Source: Deinandra increscens subsp. villosa (lineage: Eukaryota; Streptophyta; Magnoliopsida; Asterales; Asteraceae). From it: a stretch of DNA of 64,000 nucleotides. The stretch lies in the NCBI GenBank assembly GCA_039602395.1, contig JBCNJP010000023.1, positions 28,007,061 through 28,071,060 of the forward strand, in the 5' to 3' direction. Each line of letters opens with the position of its first letter. Within the stretch, counting starts at the first letter, position 1. A program made the position numbers and the translations under genes. Below are positions 21,248 to 34,900 of this stretch, piece after piece. Below the pieces are notes generated by a model. The model had not been told where the DNA came from. It saw only the letters and a program-made list of their open reading frames with translations, and searched no databases.

Positions 21248-23790
21248 TGTCACACCCCCAAATCAACCACTATCGGAGTTTATACCGTTAAGGGGTGCGA
21301 GCAAACCAGGACCACAACCATTAGTTACAAATACTAAACGAATCAGAGTAAAGTCCAAACGTTAATAATAAAGACAGTTTAACAGTACGCAGCGGAAAAC
21401 ATTGTCTTTAGCACTAACCACGTGCTTTACAAAATCAGTGTTTTAAATTCTCAATTAAGTTTAACCAAAAATAAAATGTCTTCGTGTGCCATGCCAACCC
21501 GATCCGGATACTCCTTAGCGATCTGCAAAAGTTTAAACCACGCAAGTGTCAACCTAACGGTTGGTGAGTTCACGATGGGCATGACATGCATTGGCCCGGT
21601 CTCATAATCGTATTCATCAACATATAAATAAGTAATAGATTTGCAAAACATTGCCAAGTGTTGAATTACCGAATATGCACTAGTTAAGTAAAAGTTAAAG
21701 CGGTCAACCGATATCGCGGGTAGCTAATCCGGTTTCCATGCACTAAGGAAGTTTGTACCAAAGCTGACCAATATTGTAGAGGCCGTGCCATTCTGTTTTG
21801 CGGACCTATGTCATCGCGGTTTTGCCTCCCCTGTGTCCTCTCGGGATCACGGTCAGATAGGCTGATATTGTACCTCCGTGCACTCCCCGTGCCACGGGGC
21901 GGAGTTTGTCAAACTCTAGTAGATCTACCCAACATCCCCTCGCTTTACAATTAATGGTACAATTTAGTTGAGGACTTTTAAGTTTTTAAGGCATCCTTAG
22001 AAATCATGTGATATCATTTGGTTTAGACTTTAACCTACACTAGTCATATTAAAACGGTTTTCCTTTGGGTTCTCATGAATTCCGAAAATATTTTTAGTTT
22101 TGTTTTAGAAATAGTTGTTTTAGTATTTCACAAGTGCTTCCCATAAAACACTTCAAGTTCATCAAGTGGGTGCCAAGCACTCCCGAGTTCAAGTTCATCA
22201 GAGAGGTGCATAGCTATCATAAGGTTGTCAGCATTGTTTTTCATTAAGTTATTCAGCATGACCCAAACGGGTTCACGGTAAATGGGTTAGTGACACTCAC
22301 CTTTGGTTGCACTGCTACACTTGCTAAATAATCCAAGTATTGTTTGCTTATCGAAAACCTAATGAACACGTTTAGGTCTTAAGTATTAGTTTTGTGTCTA
22401 ATCTTTAACTTAACGTCACTATGGCCCATAACATAGCACGTTGGAACTACGACTCGACATACCGACACACGGACACCGATGGTTGATCATAAACAAGGGT
22501 TCACATTTTACAGGAATCAAAGCATGTTTCATCATAGCATAATCATACAAGTCATGGCATAGCATTCAAGTAAATTGCACAAGTTTGGGTTTAGGTCAGG
22601 TCACAGTTTCGCTAGCCTAGTTTCGCTAGGCAATTTCGATGTGTGCACGGGCAGCACTTTCGCTAGGCAATGCCCGATGACACAGTTTCGCTAGGCTAGT
22701 TTCGCTCGAAACTGTTGGCACAGTTTCGCTAGCCTAGTTTCGCCCGAAACTGGTTTGAACTTTCGTTCAGGAAATTTCGCTCGGTAGTTTCGTTCGGACA
22801 GGTCTGGTTGGTTTACCCGGCGACACTACAGTTTCGCTACATAGTGTCGCTGGATGAAGATATACATAATTTCGCTACATAATTTGCCCAGAGAACACGC
22901 AGTGTCGCTGGTCGCGAAAAACTCACAAATCAGCCTAAAAATCAATCTAACAGCTTCCATATTACATGTAATTCGATATCTAGCATGCATAATCATTTAC
23001 CAACATAAATCAGTAAGCTTTAACACCTTAAACATGGGTTTTCATCATCAAATCACCAAAAACACATTTTAAAACTAAAATGACCTAAATAGCATGAATC
23101 TTCATTATGGTTTGATTTCAAATGTAAAGTTACTGACTTTATGGTAGATCTAGCATTCCTAAGCAACATATCAAGAGATCAGGTGATCCCATAGAGGTTT
23201 AAGCATGCTTTTTAAGAAAACACATAAAGAACACATAAAAATGGTTTTGGGAGACTCACGATTCGATCTAGGATCCGAATGGATGTTGTCTCGAGGCTGG
23301 GATCACGTCGGCTTGTGGTGATTCTTGGCTGACCAGAAGTTCCAGGAGAGTGTGTGTGTGTTTTGAGTAAATGGTGCAAAAATGAGATCTCTAGGGTTTT
23401 ATGTTATTATATATCAGGGGTTAGTTTCGCTGTCTAGTTTCGTTGGCCAAGCGAAACTGACTCTGTAAGTCAAAGATTAAGCTAGCCGGGCGACACTATA
23501 GTTTCGCCCGGTAGTTTTGCTGGAGCCCAAAAGTGACCAATTTACATTCTAAGCAAGATAAGCACGGTTCATGAATTTCACGCAATTACACAATTAATCA
23601 ACAAACATATTGCACATACTTCCTCATAGAGACAATTCAATAAATAAACACGTATGGACGGGTTCGGTGATCAACCAAAGGTCGTGGATGTATTCGGCCT
23701 AGTTAAGCATTAGTTACTAAGTTAATACTTATAACGTAACTAACGGAGATTGTCTAACGGAAGTTAACCTTGAAATTCTCGGATGTCACA
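21248..23790 (-). repeat. Outer LTR (3' LTR) of the tandem gypsy array
   Basis: 2543 bp; on the minus strand it begins TGTGACATCC and ends GGTGTGACA. The purine-rich AAGGGGATGA (23791-23800) lies just before it. A minus-strand TATA-like box is at 23406-23413. By eye it carries the most private changes of the three LTRs, about fourteen. Confidence 0.93.
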
Positions 23791-23949
23791 TCATCCCCTT
23801 GTAAATGGAATTTTCGTCCCGAAAATTATTCTTGCGTTGTAGCGTTCGCAGCCTCGGCTGTCGTCGTTGCTGTATTTGCTGGGGAAAGAAAGCAAAAGTT
23901 TTAGGGTCATCACATCCTCCTCCTGTTACAGGAATTTTGGTCCCCAAAA

Positions 23950-26900
23950 TTAAATCATACCTTGAGTTTCCGTGGACGTTTGCTCGAACAAGTGAGGATA
24001 CTTTTTCTTCATTTGATCCTCTCGTTCCCAAGTATATTCAGGTCCACGCTTTGAGTTCCATCGAACCTTGACGATCGGAATCTTGCTACGTTTGAGGGCT
24101 TTCTCCTCGCGTCCCATGATTTCTACTGGTTGCTCAATGAATCTCAAATGTTCATCAATTTCCAATTCCTCCAAAGGAATTATTTCAGTGTCTTCAGCCA
24201 GACATTTCTTTAGGTTAGAAACGTGAAACACGTTGTGAACTCCATCGAGTTCAGCAGGGAGTTTTAATCGGTAGGCCACCGGGCCTACTTCCCCAATAAT
24301 TTCAAATGGACCGATATAGCGAGGATTCAGCTTTCCACGCCTTCCGAAGCGTATCACACCTTTCCAGGGAGATACCTTTAATAGTACTTTATCGCCTACT
24401 TCGAACTTCAAAGGTTTACGGCGTTTGTCGTCATAGCTCTTTTGTCTGTCACGCGCTGCGGCTATCCGCTTTCTGATTTGAATGATCCGTTCAGTTGTAT
24501 CATGAATGATTTCCGGTCCAGTGAGTCCCTTCTCACCCGTTTCAGCCCAACACACGGGCGATCTGCATTTTCTGCCATAAAGAGCTTCAAAAGGTGCTGT
24601 ACCAATGCTCGAATGATAACTGTTGTTGTAGGAGAACTCCACCAACGGAAGGCGAGCCTCCCAGTCTTTACCAAAGTCGAGAACGCAAGCTCGGAGCATG
24701 TCTTCTGGAGTCTGAATAGTTCGTTCTGTCTGACCGTCGGTCTGCGGGTGATAGGCTGTACTCATATCCAGTCTGGTTCCCAGTGCTTCTTGCATAGATT
24801 GCCATAATCGGGAAGTAAATCGAGGATCTCGGTCGGAGATAATGGTCTTAGGCACTCCATGACGTGCCACAATTCGGTCAATGTACAGCTTTGTCAACTT
24901 ATCCATATTGTCGTTTTCCCTCATTGGAATAAAGTGTGCAGATTTGGTTAGCCGATCAATGATAACCCAAATCGCATCCGGTCGATTCGATCGATGTGGT
25001 AGTCCCATTACAAAATCCATGGAGATATCCTCCCATTTCCATTCTGGGATCTTTGGCTGCTGTAATAATCCAGAAGGCTTTTGGTACTCGATCTTAACTC
25101 GTGAGCATGTTAAGCACTTAGCCACATATCGCGCAATGTCGGCTTTCATGTTCGGCCACCAATACAAGTTTTTCAAATCTTGGTACATTTTATCCGATCC
25201 AGGGTGCACCGAATATCTTGATTTGTGAGCCTCGTCCATCACGAGCTCACGGAGATTTCCAAGTAAAGGAACCCAAATTCTGTCATTGTAATACCTGAGT
25301 CCATCGGACTTAATTTCAGAGTTACCATCTACCCCTCGCAGTGCTTCAGCTGCGAAGTTTTCTTCCCTTAGAGCTTCTTGTTGGGCATCGCGGATCCGAT
25401 CCGGCAATCCCGTGTGAATGGTGAGTTGCAGCGCTCGTACTCGTCGAGGCTTTTCGTACTCTTTTCGACTTAGGGCATCAGCCACAACATTGGCTTTTCC
25501 CGGGTGATACTTAATTGCTAGGTCATAATCATTTAGTAGCTCGACCCACCGTCGTTGTCGCATGTTGAGATCCTTCTGATCAAAGATGTGCTGTAAGCTT
25601 TTGTGGTCGGTAAATATTGTGCACTTTGTTCCGTAGAGGTAATGTCTCCAAATCTTGAGTGCATGAACAACGGCTCCCAATTCCAAATCATGCGTTGTAT
25701 AATTCTTTTCAGTGTCCTTCAGTTGCCTGGACCCATAGGCAATCACTTTGTCCCGTTGCATCAACACGCAACCGAGTCCTTGGATGGATGCATCACAGTA
25801 AACTACAAAGTCGTCAACCCCATCGGGTAACGCGAGAATCGGAGCTGAACATAACATATCCTTAAGAGTTCGAAACGCGTGTTCCTCTTTTTCACCCCAT
25901 CTATATTGCACTCCTTTGTGCGTTAATGCTGTTAAGGGTTGAGCCAATTGCGAGAAACCCTTAATGAATCTTCGGTAATATCCGGCAAGTCCCAAAAATT
26001 GTCGGATTTCGGTTGGGTCTCTAGGGGTAGACCAATTCTTGATAGCTTCCACTTTAGCTGGGTCGACGTAAATTGCTTCCTGATTAACAATGTGTCCAAG
26101 AAACTGGACTTCGCGAATCCAAAAATCGCACTTCGAAAACTTAGCATAAATCTGTTCCTTGCGGAGTAATTCCAAGATAAGTCGTAAGTGTCTCTCGTGT
26201 TCTTCCTTTGTCTTGGAGTAGATCAAAATATCGTCAATGAAGACTATCACAAACTGATCGAGGTATGGCTTGCACACTCGATTCATCAAATCCATAAACA
26301 CAGCAGGTGCATTAGTTAGCCCAAACGGCATAACTAGAAACTCGTAATGACCATACCGAGTTCTGAAAGCAGTCTTGGGGACATCCTCATCACGGACACG
26401 AAGTTGGTGATATCCAGACCGTAGATCAATCTTTGAGAAGTAGCTCGAACCTTGTAGTTGGTCGAAGAGATCGTCGATTCGAGGAAGTGGGTACCGATTC
26501 TTGATCGTAACCTTGTTAAGCTCTCGGTAGTCAATACACATTCGGAACGTTCCATCTTTCTTCTTAACAAATAAAACCGGTGCTCCCCATGGAGACGAAC
26601 TTGGACGAATAAACCCTTTGTCGAGTAGCTCTTGAAGTTGTGAGGAGAGTTCGTTGAGTTCACTTACCGCCAAACGGTAAGGTGCGCGTGCAATCGAAGC
26701 GGCTCCAGGAGCTAAATCGATTCCAAACTCGACTTGTCGAAATGGAGGCAAACCAGGCAGATCTTCGGGAAATACATCTTGGAAGTCGCGGACTATCGGG
26801 TAGTCGTCGATTCTACGCTCGGAAAGTGTCGTGTCGGTGACGTTTGCAAGGATCGCGAAATGACGTTTACGAAGGCACTTTTGAGCTTTGAGGAAATAGA

Positions 26901-28676
26901 TAATACCGGTGACTGCTCCACCTTTTTCACCTTGAACCGTTAACACTTTACCTCCTTCGAGTGGGATACGAACCACTTTTTCTTTACATAAGATTTCAGC
27001 TCGGTTTTCAGATAACCAATCCATTCCTACTATAACATCAAAACTACCAATCGGGAAAGGCATAAGGTCGATTCCTAATGTATGGCCAGCTAGTTCTAAC
27101 TTACAGTCCTTAACTATTTGAGTCGTATCATGAAGTTTACCATTCGCTAGTTCTACCACATATTTAGCGTCTAAGGCAATCGGTTTAGCATTAATTAGCT
27201 TAGCAAACTTAGTGGAAATAAAACTTCTTTCAGCACCAGAATCAAACAATACAGTAGCAAAGAAACCATTTAGGATGAATTTACCGTTTATCACGTTGGC
27301 GTCGTTGCGAGCTTCTCCTTGACCCATGACAAAAGCTCTTCCCCTGCCATTTCCACCATTCCCGTTGTTATTCCCGTTGCCATTTCCTCTGCCATTACCG
27401 TTCCCACCATTGTTTCCTTGATTACCATTTCCCTGCCTTCTCAACTGCGGGCAGTCCCTTTTAATGTGGCCTTGAGCACCACATTCAAAACAGCCACGGG
27501 CTCCACCATTATTGTTCTGATTATTTCATTGCCCGTTACGGTTGTTCCCATAGTTGTTGCCATGATTGTTGTTGTTGTTGTTTTGCCTTTGGCGGTTTTG
27601 TTGCTCAGGTAGAGTTGCCCAGCAGTCTTTTGCTTCGTGGCCTTTCTTTCCACACCTTTCACAGCTCAGATTCTTTCTACAAACACCAGCATGATGTTTC
27701 CCACACTTGTTACACAAAGGCAGGTTACCCCTGTAGTTGCTTTGACCATTTCCGCCCTGGCGGTTGTTTCCACTGTTGTTTCCCGACCTCTTACTTTGAC
27801 CTTGAGAATTATAAGACCTCCCAGTGCTGTTTCCAACACTCTGATTGTTCATTGAGTTCTCAGGAGCTTCATCATCAGCTTTTCTCTTGCCACTAAGGGC
27901 AGTCTTCTCTGAAGCTTTCACAGGAAGTGTACCCTTCTCAACCTCCTGATCAGTAAGTTTGTGAGCCAAACGGATGGCTTGCTGCACGGTTGCGGGGTTG
28001 CTGGCAGTCACTAGTCCTTTGATTTGAGGCACGAGGCCTTCCAGGTAACGCTCAATGCGTTTGAACTCAGCATCAACCATTGTGGGGCACAAGACCTCGT
28101 ACTCATGGTATCGCGCGGTATACTGCTCCACTTCAGACCCAGTCATTTTCGATTCAAGAATTCGCCCTCCAACTTCTTCACTTGGTCACGGGGACAGTAC
28201 TCCTCCATAATCAGCTCCTTAAACGCTCCCCATTGCATGTTATTAGCCGCATCTAACCCAATCATCTGGATTTCGGCATTCCACCAGGAGAGAGCAGCTC
28301 CCTCAAAGGTACCAGTAGCATACTTCACTTTGTCTCCAGCAGGGCAGTTGCACATAGAGAAGACCTTTTCAGACTTCTCAATCCATCTGAGGAGTCCTAC
28401 CGCTCCTTCTTCGCCGGAAAACGTCATTGGCTTGCAGTCCATGAAGGACTTAAACGTGCAGTGATGGTGGTTTCCTGATGCATAAATAGTTCGGATTTTA
28501 AATTTAACAGGTCAAAATATAATTCGCTTTGTGCCTTAACCGGCATAACAATTACCCTGTGCGGCGTATGCAGCTTGGACGGCTGCCACCGCGGCTTGCA
28601 CGTGTTCGTTAATCATTGTTTGCAGCTGTGCAGGCGTCATGTTAATGTTGCTTCTTCCGTGTCCTCTTCCAGACAT
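23950..28676 (-). pseudogene. Gypsy Gag-Pol, downstream unit; pol intact, gag broken
   Basis: Gag starts at ATG 28676. It has the capsid domain, an Asn/Gly-rich linker, three CCHC knuckles, then protease (LFDSGAERSF), reverse transcriptase (FIDDILIYSK), RNase H, integrase and a chromodomain-like C-terminus. From 27444 down to 23950 there is one uninterrupted frame of more than 1100 codons holding all pol domains. Lesions: a 1-nt deletion in gag near 28147-28152, shared with the other unit, and a TGA at 27526-27528 where GGA is expected. A 66-nt intron-like segment lies at 28475-28540. In this subfamily gag and pol are otherwise one frame, with no programmed frameshift visible. Confidence 0.93.
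28475..28540 (-). other. Intron-like GT...AG segment in gag
   Basis: On the minus strand it begins GTTAAGGCAC and ends ATGCATCAG; 66 nt, about 70% A/T. A TTGAC branch-point-like word lies about 36 nt before the acceptor. Codon 45 plus one base precede it. Removal keeps phase and joins directly to the capsid frame; retention gives an immediate TAA. Confidence 0.55.
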
Positions 28677-29210
28677 CTTGCTGGACAGTTAAAGTAGCCA
28701 GTGTTTAGTCACAGTTATACTTTATACATATCCCATAATATGCATAATAACAATTTCCCGTTATCCCACTATTAGTCCAGAAAAGTTTTCGTGCAAAAAT
28801 CGAGGCGTCGTCGGAGAACGTCGCAAGTCGTAAGTACTATCGTCGAAAGTCGGCCTTCCCATAAAAGTCACCGTCGGCGTAGTCATCGTAGTAGAAATCA
28901 GGACGTAGCGTGTAGCATCGTTTCGTTGTCGCTTTCCCCCGGAATAGTGCGCGTATTAGCGTTCGCATTTCGTATTTGTGTGTGAAAATTTCCTAAGGCT
29001 TTCCGTTAGACTACTTAGACACGTTCTACATATATCTACATATATATATACATACGTACGAAGTATTTACTTACACAGCAGAGCGAGTATCCCAGGTTGG
29101 CACGTAAAAATTTTGTTTTTGGGAATTCGTTTGTTCGTTTGTAACTAAGGTTTTCAAGTTGCAGTTTCCAAATCGTTTTTCAAAAGTGATTCCAGTTCTC
29201 TGCAACTTAT

Positions 29211-29223
29211 GGCTCTGATACCA
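29211..29223 (-). promoter_or_regulatory. Primer binding site, downstream unit
   Basis: Minus strand TGGTATCAGAGCC, three bases inside the central LTR. Confidence 0.92.
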
Positions 29224-29226
29224 ATC

Positions 29227-31767
29227 TGTCACACCCCCAAATCAACCACTAACGGAGTTTATACCGTTAAGGGGTGCGAGCAAACCAGGACCACAACCAT
29301 TAGTTACAAATACTAAACGAATCAGAGTAAAGTCCAAACGTTAATAATAAAGACAGTTTAACAGTACGCAGCGGAAAACATTGTCTTTAGCACTAACCAC
29401 GTGCTTTACAAATCAGTGTTTTAAATTCTCAATTAAGTTTAACTAAAAATAAAATGTCTTCGTGTGCCATGCCAACCCGATGCGGATACTCCTTAGCGAT
29501 CTGCAAAAGTTTAAACCACGCAAGTGTCAACCTAACGGTTGGTGAGTTCACGGTGGGCATGACATGCATTGGCCCGGTCTCATAATCGTATTCATCAACA
29601 TATAAATAAGTAATAGATTTGCAAAACATTGCCAAGTGTTGAATTACCGAATATGCACTAGTTAAGTAAAAGTTAAAGCGGTCACCCGATATCGCGGGTA
29701 GCTAATCCGGTTTCCATGCACTAAGGAAGTTTGTACCAAAGCTGACCAATATTGTAGAGGCCGTGCCATTCTGTTTTGCGGACCTATGTCATCGCGGTTT
29801 TGCCTCCCCCGTGTCCTCTCGGGATCACGGTCAGATAGGCTGATATTGTACCTCCGTGCACTCCCCGTGCCACGGGGCGGAGTTTGTCAAACTCTAGTAG
29901 ATCTACCCAACATCCCCTCGCTTTACAATTAATGGTACAATTTAGTTGAGGACTTTTAAGTTTTTAAGGCATCCTTAGAAATCATGTGATATCATTTGGT
30001 TTAGACTTTAACCTACACTAGTCATATTAAAACGGTTTTCCTTTGGGTTCTCATGAATTTCGAAAATATTTTTAGTTTTGTTTTAGAAATAGTTGTTTTA
30101 GTATTTCACAAGTGCTTCCCATAAAACACTTCAAGTTCATCAAGTGGGTGCCAAGCACTCCCGAGTTCAAGTTCATCAGAGAGGTGCATAGCTCTCATAA
30201 GGTTGTCAGCATTGTTTTTCATTAAGTTATTCAGCATGACCCAAACGGGTTCACGGTAAATGGGTTAGTGACACTCACCTTTGGTTGCACTGCTACACTT
30301 GCTAAATAATCCAAGTATTGTTTGCTTATCGAAAACCTATGAACACGTTTAGGTCTTAAGTATTAGTTTTGTGTCTAATCTTTAACTTAACGTCACTATG
30401 GCCCATAACATAGCACGTTGGAACTACGACTCGACATACCGACACACGACACCGATGGTTGATCATAAACAAGGGTTCACATATTACAGGAATCAAAGCA
30501 TGTTTCATCATAGCATAATCATACAAGTCATGGCATAGCATTCAAGTAAATTGCACAAGTTTGGGTTTAGGTCAGGTCACAGTTTCGCTAGCCTAGTTTC
30601 GCTAGGCAATTTCGCTGTGTGCACGGGCAGCACTTTCGCTAGGCAATGCCCGATGACACAGTTTCGCTAGGCTAGTTTCGCTCGAAACTGTTGGCACAGT
30701 TTCGCTAGCCTAGTTTCGCCCGAAACTGGTTTGAACTTTCGTTCAGGAAATTTCGCTCGGTAGTTTCGTTCGGACAGGTCTGGTTGGTTTACCCGGCGAC
30801 ACTACAGTTTCGCTACATAGTGTCGCTGGATGAAGATATACATAATTTCGCTACATAATTTCGCCCAGAGAACACGCAGTGTCGCTGGTCGCGAAAAACT
30901 CACAAATCAGCCTAAAAATCAATCTAACAGCTTCCATATTACATGTAATTCGATATCTAGCATGCATAATCATTTACCAACATAAATCAGTAAGCTTTAA
31001 CACCTTAAACATGGGTTTTCATCATCAAATCACCAAAAACACATTTTAAACCTAAAATGACCTAAATAGCATGAATCTTCATTATGGTTTGATTTCAAAT
31101 GTAAAGTTACTGACTTTATGGTAGATCTAGCATTCCTAAGCAACATATCAAGAGATCAGGTGATCTCATAGAGGTTTAAGCATGCTTTTTAAGAAAACAC
31201 ATAAAGAACACATAAAAATGGTTTTGGGAGACTCACGATTCGATCTAGGATCCGAATGGATGTTGTCTCGAGGCTGGGATCACGTCGGCTTGTGGTGATT
31301 CTTGGCTGACCAGAAGTTCCAGGAGAGTGTGTGTGCGTTTTGAGTAAATGGTGCAAAAATGAGATCTCTAGGGTTTTATGTTATTATATATCAGGGGTTA
31401 GTTTCGCTGGCTAGTTTCGCTGGCCAAGCGAAACTGACTCTGTAAGTCAAATATTAAGCTAGCCGGGCGACACTATAGTTTCGCCCGGTAGTTTCGCTGG
31501 AGCCCAAAAGTGACCAATTTACATTCTAAGCAAGATAAGCACGGTTCATGAATTTCACGCAATTACACAATTAATCAACAAACATATTGCACATACTTCC
31601 TCATAGAGACAATTCAATAAATAAACACGTATGGACGGGTTCGGTGATCAACCAAAGGTCGTGGATGTATTCGGCTTAGTTAAGCATTAGTTACTAAGTT
31701 AATACTTATAACGTAACTAACGGAGATTGTCTAACGGAAGTTAACCTTGAAATTCTCGGATGTCACA
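29227..31767 (-). repeat. Central shared LTR of the tandem gypsy array
   Basis: 2541 bp. It is the 5' LTR of the unit to its left and the 3' LTR of the unit to its right: a PBS lies on one side and the purine tract AAGGGGATGA (31768-31777) on the other. TATA-like box at 31383-31390, minus strand. At most sites where the outer LTRs differ, it matches the LTR at 37203-39744. Confidence 0.93.
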
Positions 31768-31926
31768 TCATCCCCTTGTAAATGGAATTTTCGTCCCGAA
31801 AATTATTCTTGCGTTGTAGCGTTCGCAGCCTCGGCTGTCGTCGTTGCTGTATTTGCTGGGGAAAGAAAGCAAAAGTTTTAGGGTCGTCACATCCTCCTCC
31901 TGTTACAGGAATTTTGGTCCCCAAAA

Positions 31927-34900
31927 TTAAATCATACCTTGAGTTTCCGTGGACGTTTGCTCGAACAAGTGAGGATACTTTTTCTTCATTTGATCCTCTC
32001 ATTCCCAAGTATATTCAGGTCCACGCTTTGAGTTCCATCGAACCTTGACGATCGGAATCTTGCTACGTTTGAGGGCTTTCTCCTCGCGTCCCATGATTTC
32101 TACTGGTTGCTCAATGAATCTCAAATGTTCATCAATTTTCAATTCCTCCAAAGGAATTATTTCAGTGTCTTCAGCCAGACATTTCTTTAGGTTAGAAACG
32201 TGAAACACGTTGTGAACTCCATCGAGTTCAGCAGGGAGTTTTAATCGGTAGGCCACCGGGCCTACTTCCCCAATAATTTCAAATGGACCGATATAGCGAG
32301 GATTCAGCTTTCCACGCCTTCCGAAGCGTATCACACCTTTCCAGGGAGATACCTTTAATAGTACTTTATCGCCTACTTCGAACTTCAAAGGTTTACGGCG
32401 TTTGTCGGCATAGCTCTTTTGTCTGTCACGCGCTGCGGCTATCCGCTTTCTGATTTGAATGATCCGTTCAGTTGTATCATGAATGATTTCCGGTCCGGTG
32501 AGTCCCTTCTCACCCGTTTCAGCCCAAGACACGGGCGATCTGCATTTTCTGCCATAAAGAACTTCAAAAGGTGTTGTACCAATGCTCGAATGATAACTGT
32601 TGTTGTAGGAGAACTCCACCAACGGAAGGCGAGCCTCCCAGTCTTTACCAAAGTCGAGAACGCAAGCTCGGAGCATGATTCTGGAGTCTGAATAGTTCGT
32701 TCTGTCTGACCGTCGGTCTGCGGGTGATAGGCTGTACTCATATCCAGTCTGGTTCCCAGTGCTTCTTGCATAGATTGCCACAATCGGGAAGTAAATCGAG
32801 GATCTCGGTCGGAGATAATGGTCTTAGGCACTCCATGACGTGCCACAATTCGGTCAATGTACAGCTTTGTCAACTTATCCATATTGTCGTTTTCCCTCAT
32901 TGGAATAAAGTGTGAAGATTTGGTTAGCCGATCAATGATAACCCAAATCGCATCCGGTCAATTCGATCGATGTGGTAGTCCCGTTACAAAATCCATGGAG
33001 ATATCCTCCCATTTCCATTCTGGGATCTTTGGCTGCTGTAATAATCCAGAAGGCTTTTGGTACTCGATCTTAACTCGTGAGCATGTTAAGCACTTAGCCA
33101 CATATCGCGCAATGTCGGCTTTCATGTTCGGCCACCAATACAAGTTTTTCAAATCTTGGTACATTTTATCCGATCCAGGGTGCACCGAATATCTTGATTT
33201 GTGAGCCTCGTCCATCACGAGCTCACGGAGATTTCCAAGTAAAGGAACCCAAATTCTGTCATTGTAATACCTGAGTCCATCGGACTTAATTTCAGAGTTA
33301 CCATCTACCCCTCGCAGTGCTTCAGCTGCGAAGTTTTCTTCCCTTAGAGCTTCTTGTTGGGCATCGCGGATCCGATCCGGCAATCCCGTGTGAATGGTGA
33401 GTTGCAGCGCTCGTACTCGTCGAGGCTTTTCGTACTCTTTTCGACTTAGGGCATCAGCCACAACATTGGCTTTTCCCGGGTGATACTTAATTGCTAGGTC
33501 ATAATCATTTAGTAGCTCGACCCACCGTCGTTGTCGCATGTTGAGATCCTTCTGATCAAAGATGTGCTGTAAGCTTTTGTGGTCGGTAAATATTGTGCAC
33601 TTTGTTCCGTAGAGGTAATGTCTCCAAATCTTGAGTGCATGAACAACGGCTCCCAATTCCAAATCATGCGTTGTATAATTCTTTTCAGTGTCCTTCAGTT
33701 GCCTGGACCCATAGGCAATCACTTTGTCCCGTTGCATCAACACGCAACCGAGTCCTTGGATGGATGCATCACAGTAAACTACAAAGTCGTCAACCCCATC
33801 GGGTAACGCGAGAATCGGAGCTGAACATAACATATCCTTAAGAGTTCGAAACGCGTGTTCCTCTTTTTCACCCCATCTATATTGCACTCCTTTGTGCGTT
33901 AATGCTGTTAAGGGTTGAGCCAATTGCGAGAAACCCTTAATGAATCTTCGGTAATATCCGGCAAGTCCCAAAAATTGTCGGATTTCGGTTGGCGCTCTAG
34001 GGGTAGACCAATTCTTGATAGCTTCCACTTTAGCTGGGTCGACGTAAATTCCTTCCTGATTAACAATGTGTCCAAGAAACTGGACTTCGCGAATCCAAAA
34101 ATCGCACTTCGAAAACTTAGCATAAATCTGTTCCTTGCGGAGTAATTCCAAGATAAGTCGTAAGTGTCTCTCGTGTTCTTCCTTTGTCTTGGAGTAGATC
34201 AAAATATCGTCAATGAAGACTATCACAAACTGATCGAGGTACGGCTTGCACACTCGATTCATCAAATCCATAAACACAGCAGGTGCATTAGTTAGCCCAA
34301 ACGGCATAACTAGAAACTCGTAATGACCATACCGAGTTCTGAAAGCAGTCTTGGGGACATCCTCATCACGGACACGAAGTTGGTGATATCCAGACCGTAG
34401 ATCAATCTTTGAGAAGTAGCTCGAACCTTGTAGTTGGTCGAAGAGATCGTCGATTCGAGGAAGTGGGTACCGATTCTTGATCGTAACCTTGTTAAGCTCT
34501 CGGTAGTCAATACACATTCGGAACGTTCCATCTTTCTTCTTAACAAATAAAACCGGTGCTCCCCATGGAGACGAACTTGGACGAATAAACCCTTTGTCGA
34601 GTAGCTCTTGAAGTTGTAAGGAGAGTTCGTTGAGTTCACTTACCGCCAAACGGTAAGGTGCGCGTGCAATCGGAGCGGCTCCAGGAGCTAAATCGATTCC
34701 AAACTCGACTTGTCGAAATGGAGGCAAACCAGGCAGATCTTCGGGAAATACATCTTGGAAGTCGCGGACTATCGGGTAGTCATCGATTCTACGCTCGGAA
34801 AGTGTCGTGTCGGTGACGTTTGCAAGGATCGCGAAATGACCTTTACGAAGGCACTTTTGAGCTTTGAGGAAAGAGATAATACCGGTGACCGCTCCACCTT

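Noticed and set aside
27319..28464. Open frames on the plus strand opposite the minus-strand gag (also 35295-36440 and 7801-8279 minus)
   Set aside because: They are complements of the Asn/Gly-rich gag linker and capsid, with low-complexity Val/Ile/Ser text and no domain of their own.
28791..28985. Arg-rich open frame in the gypsy leader (also 36767-36961)
   Set aside because: It lies antisense in the untranslated CG-rich leader and arises from repeated CGTCG-like words.
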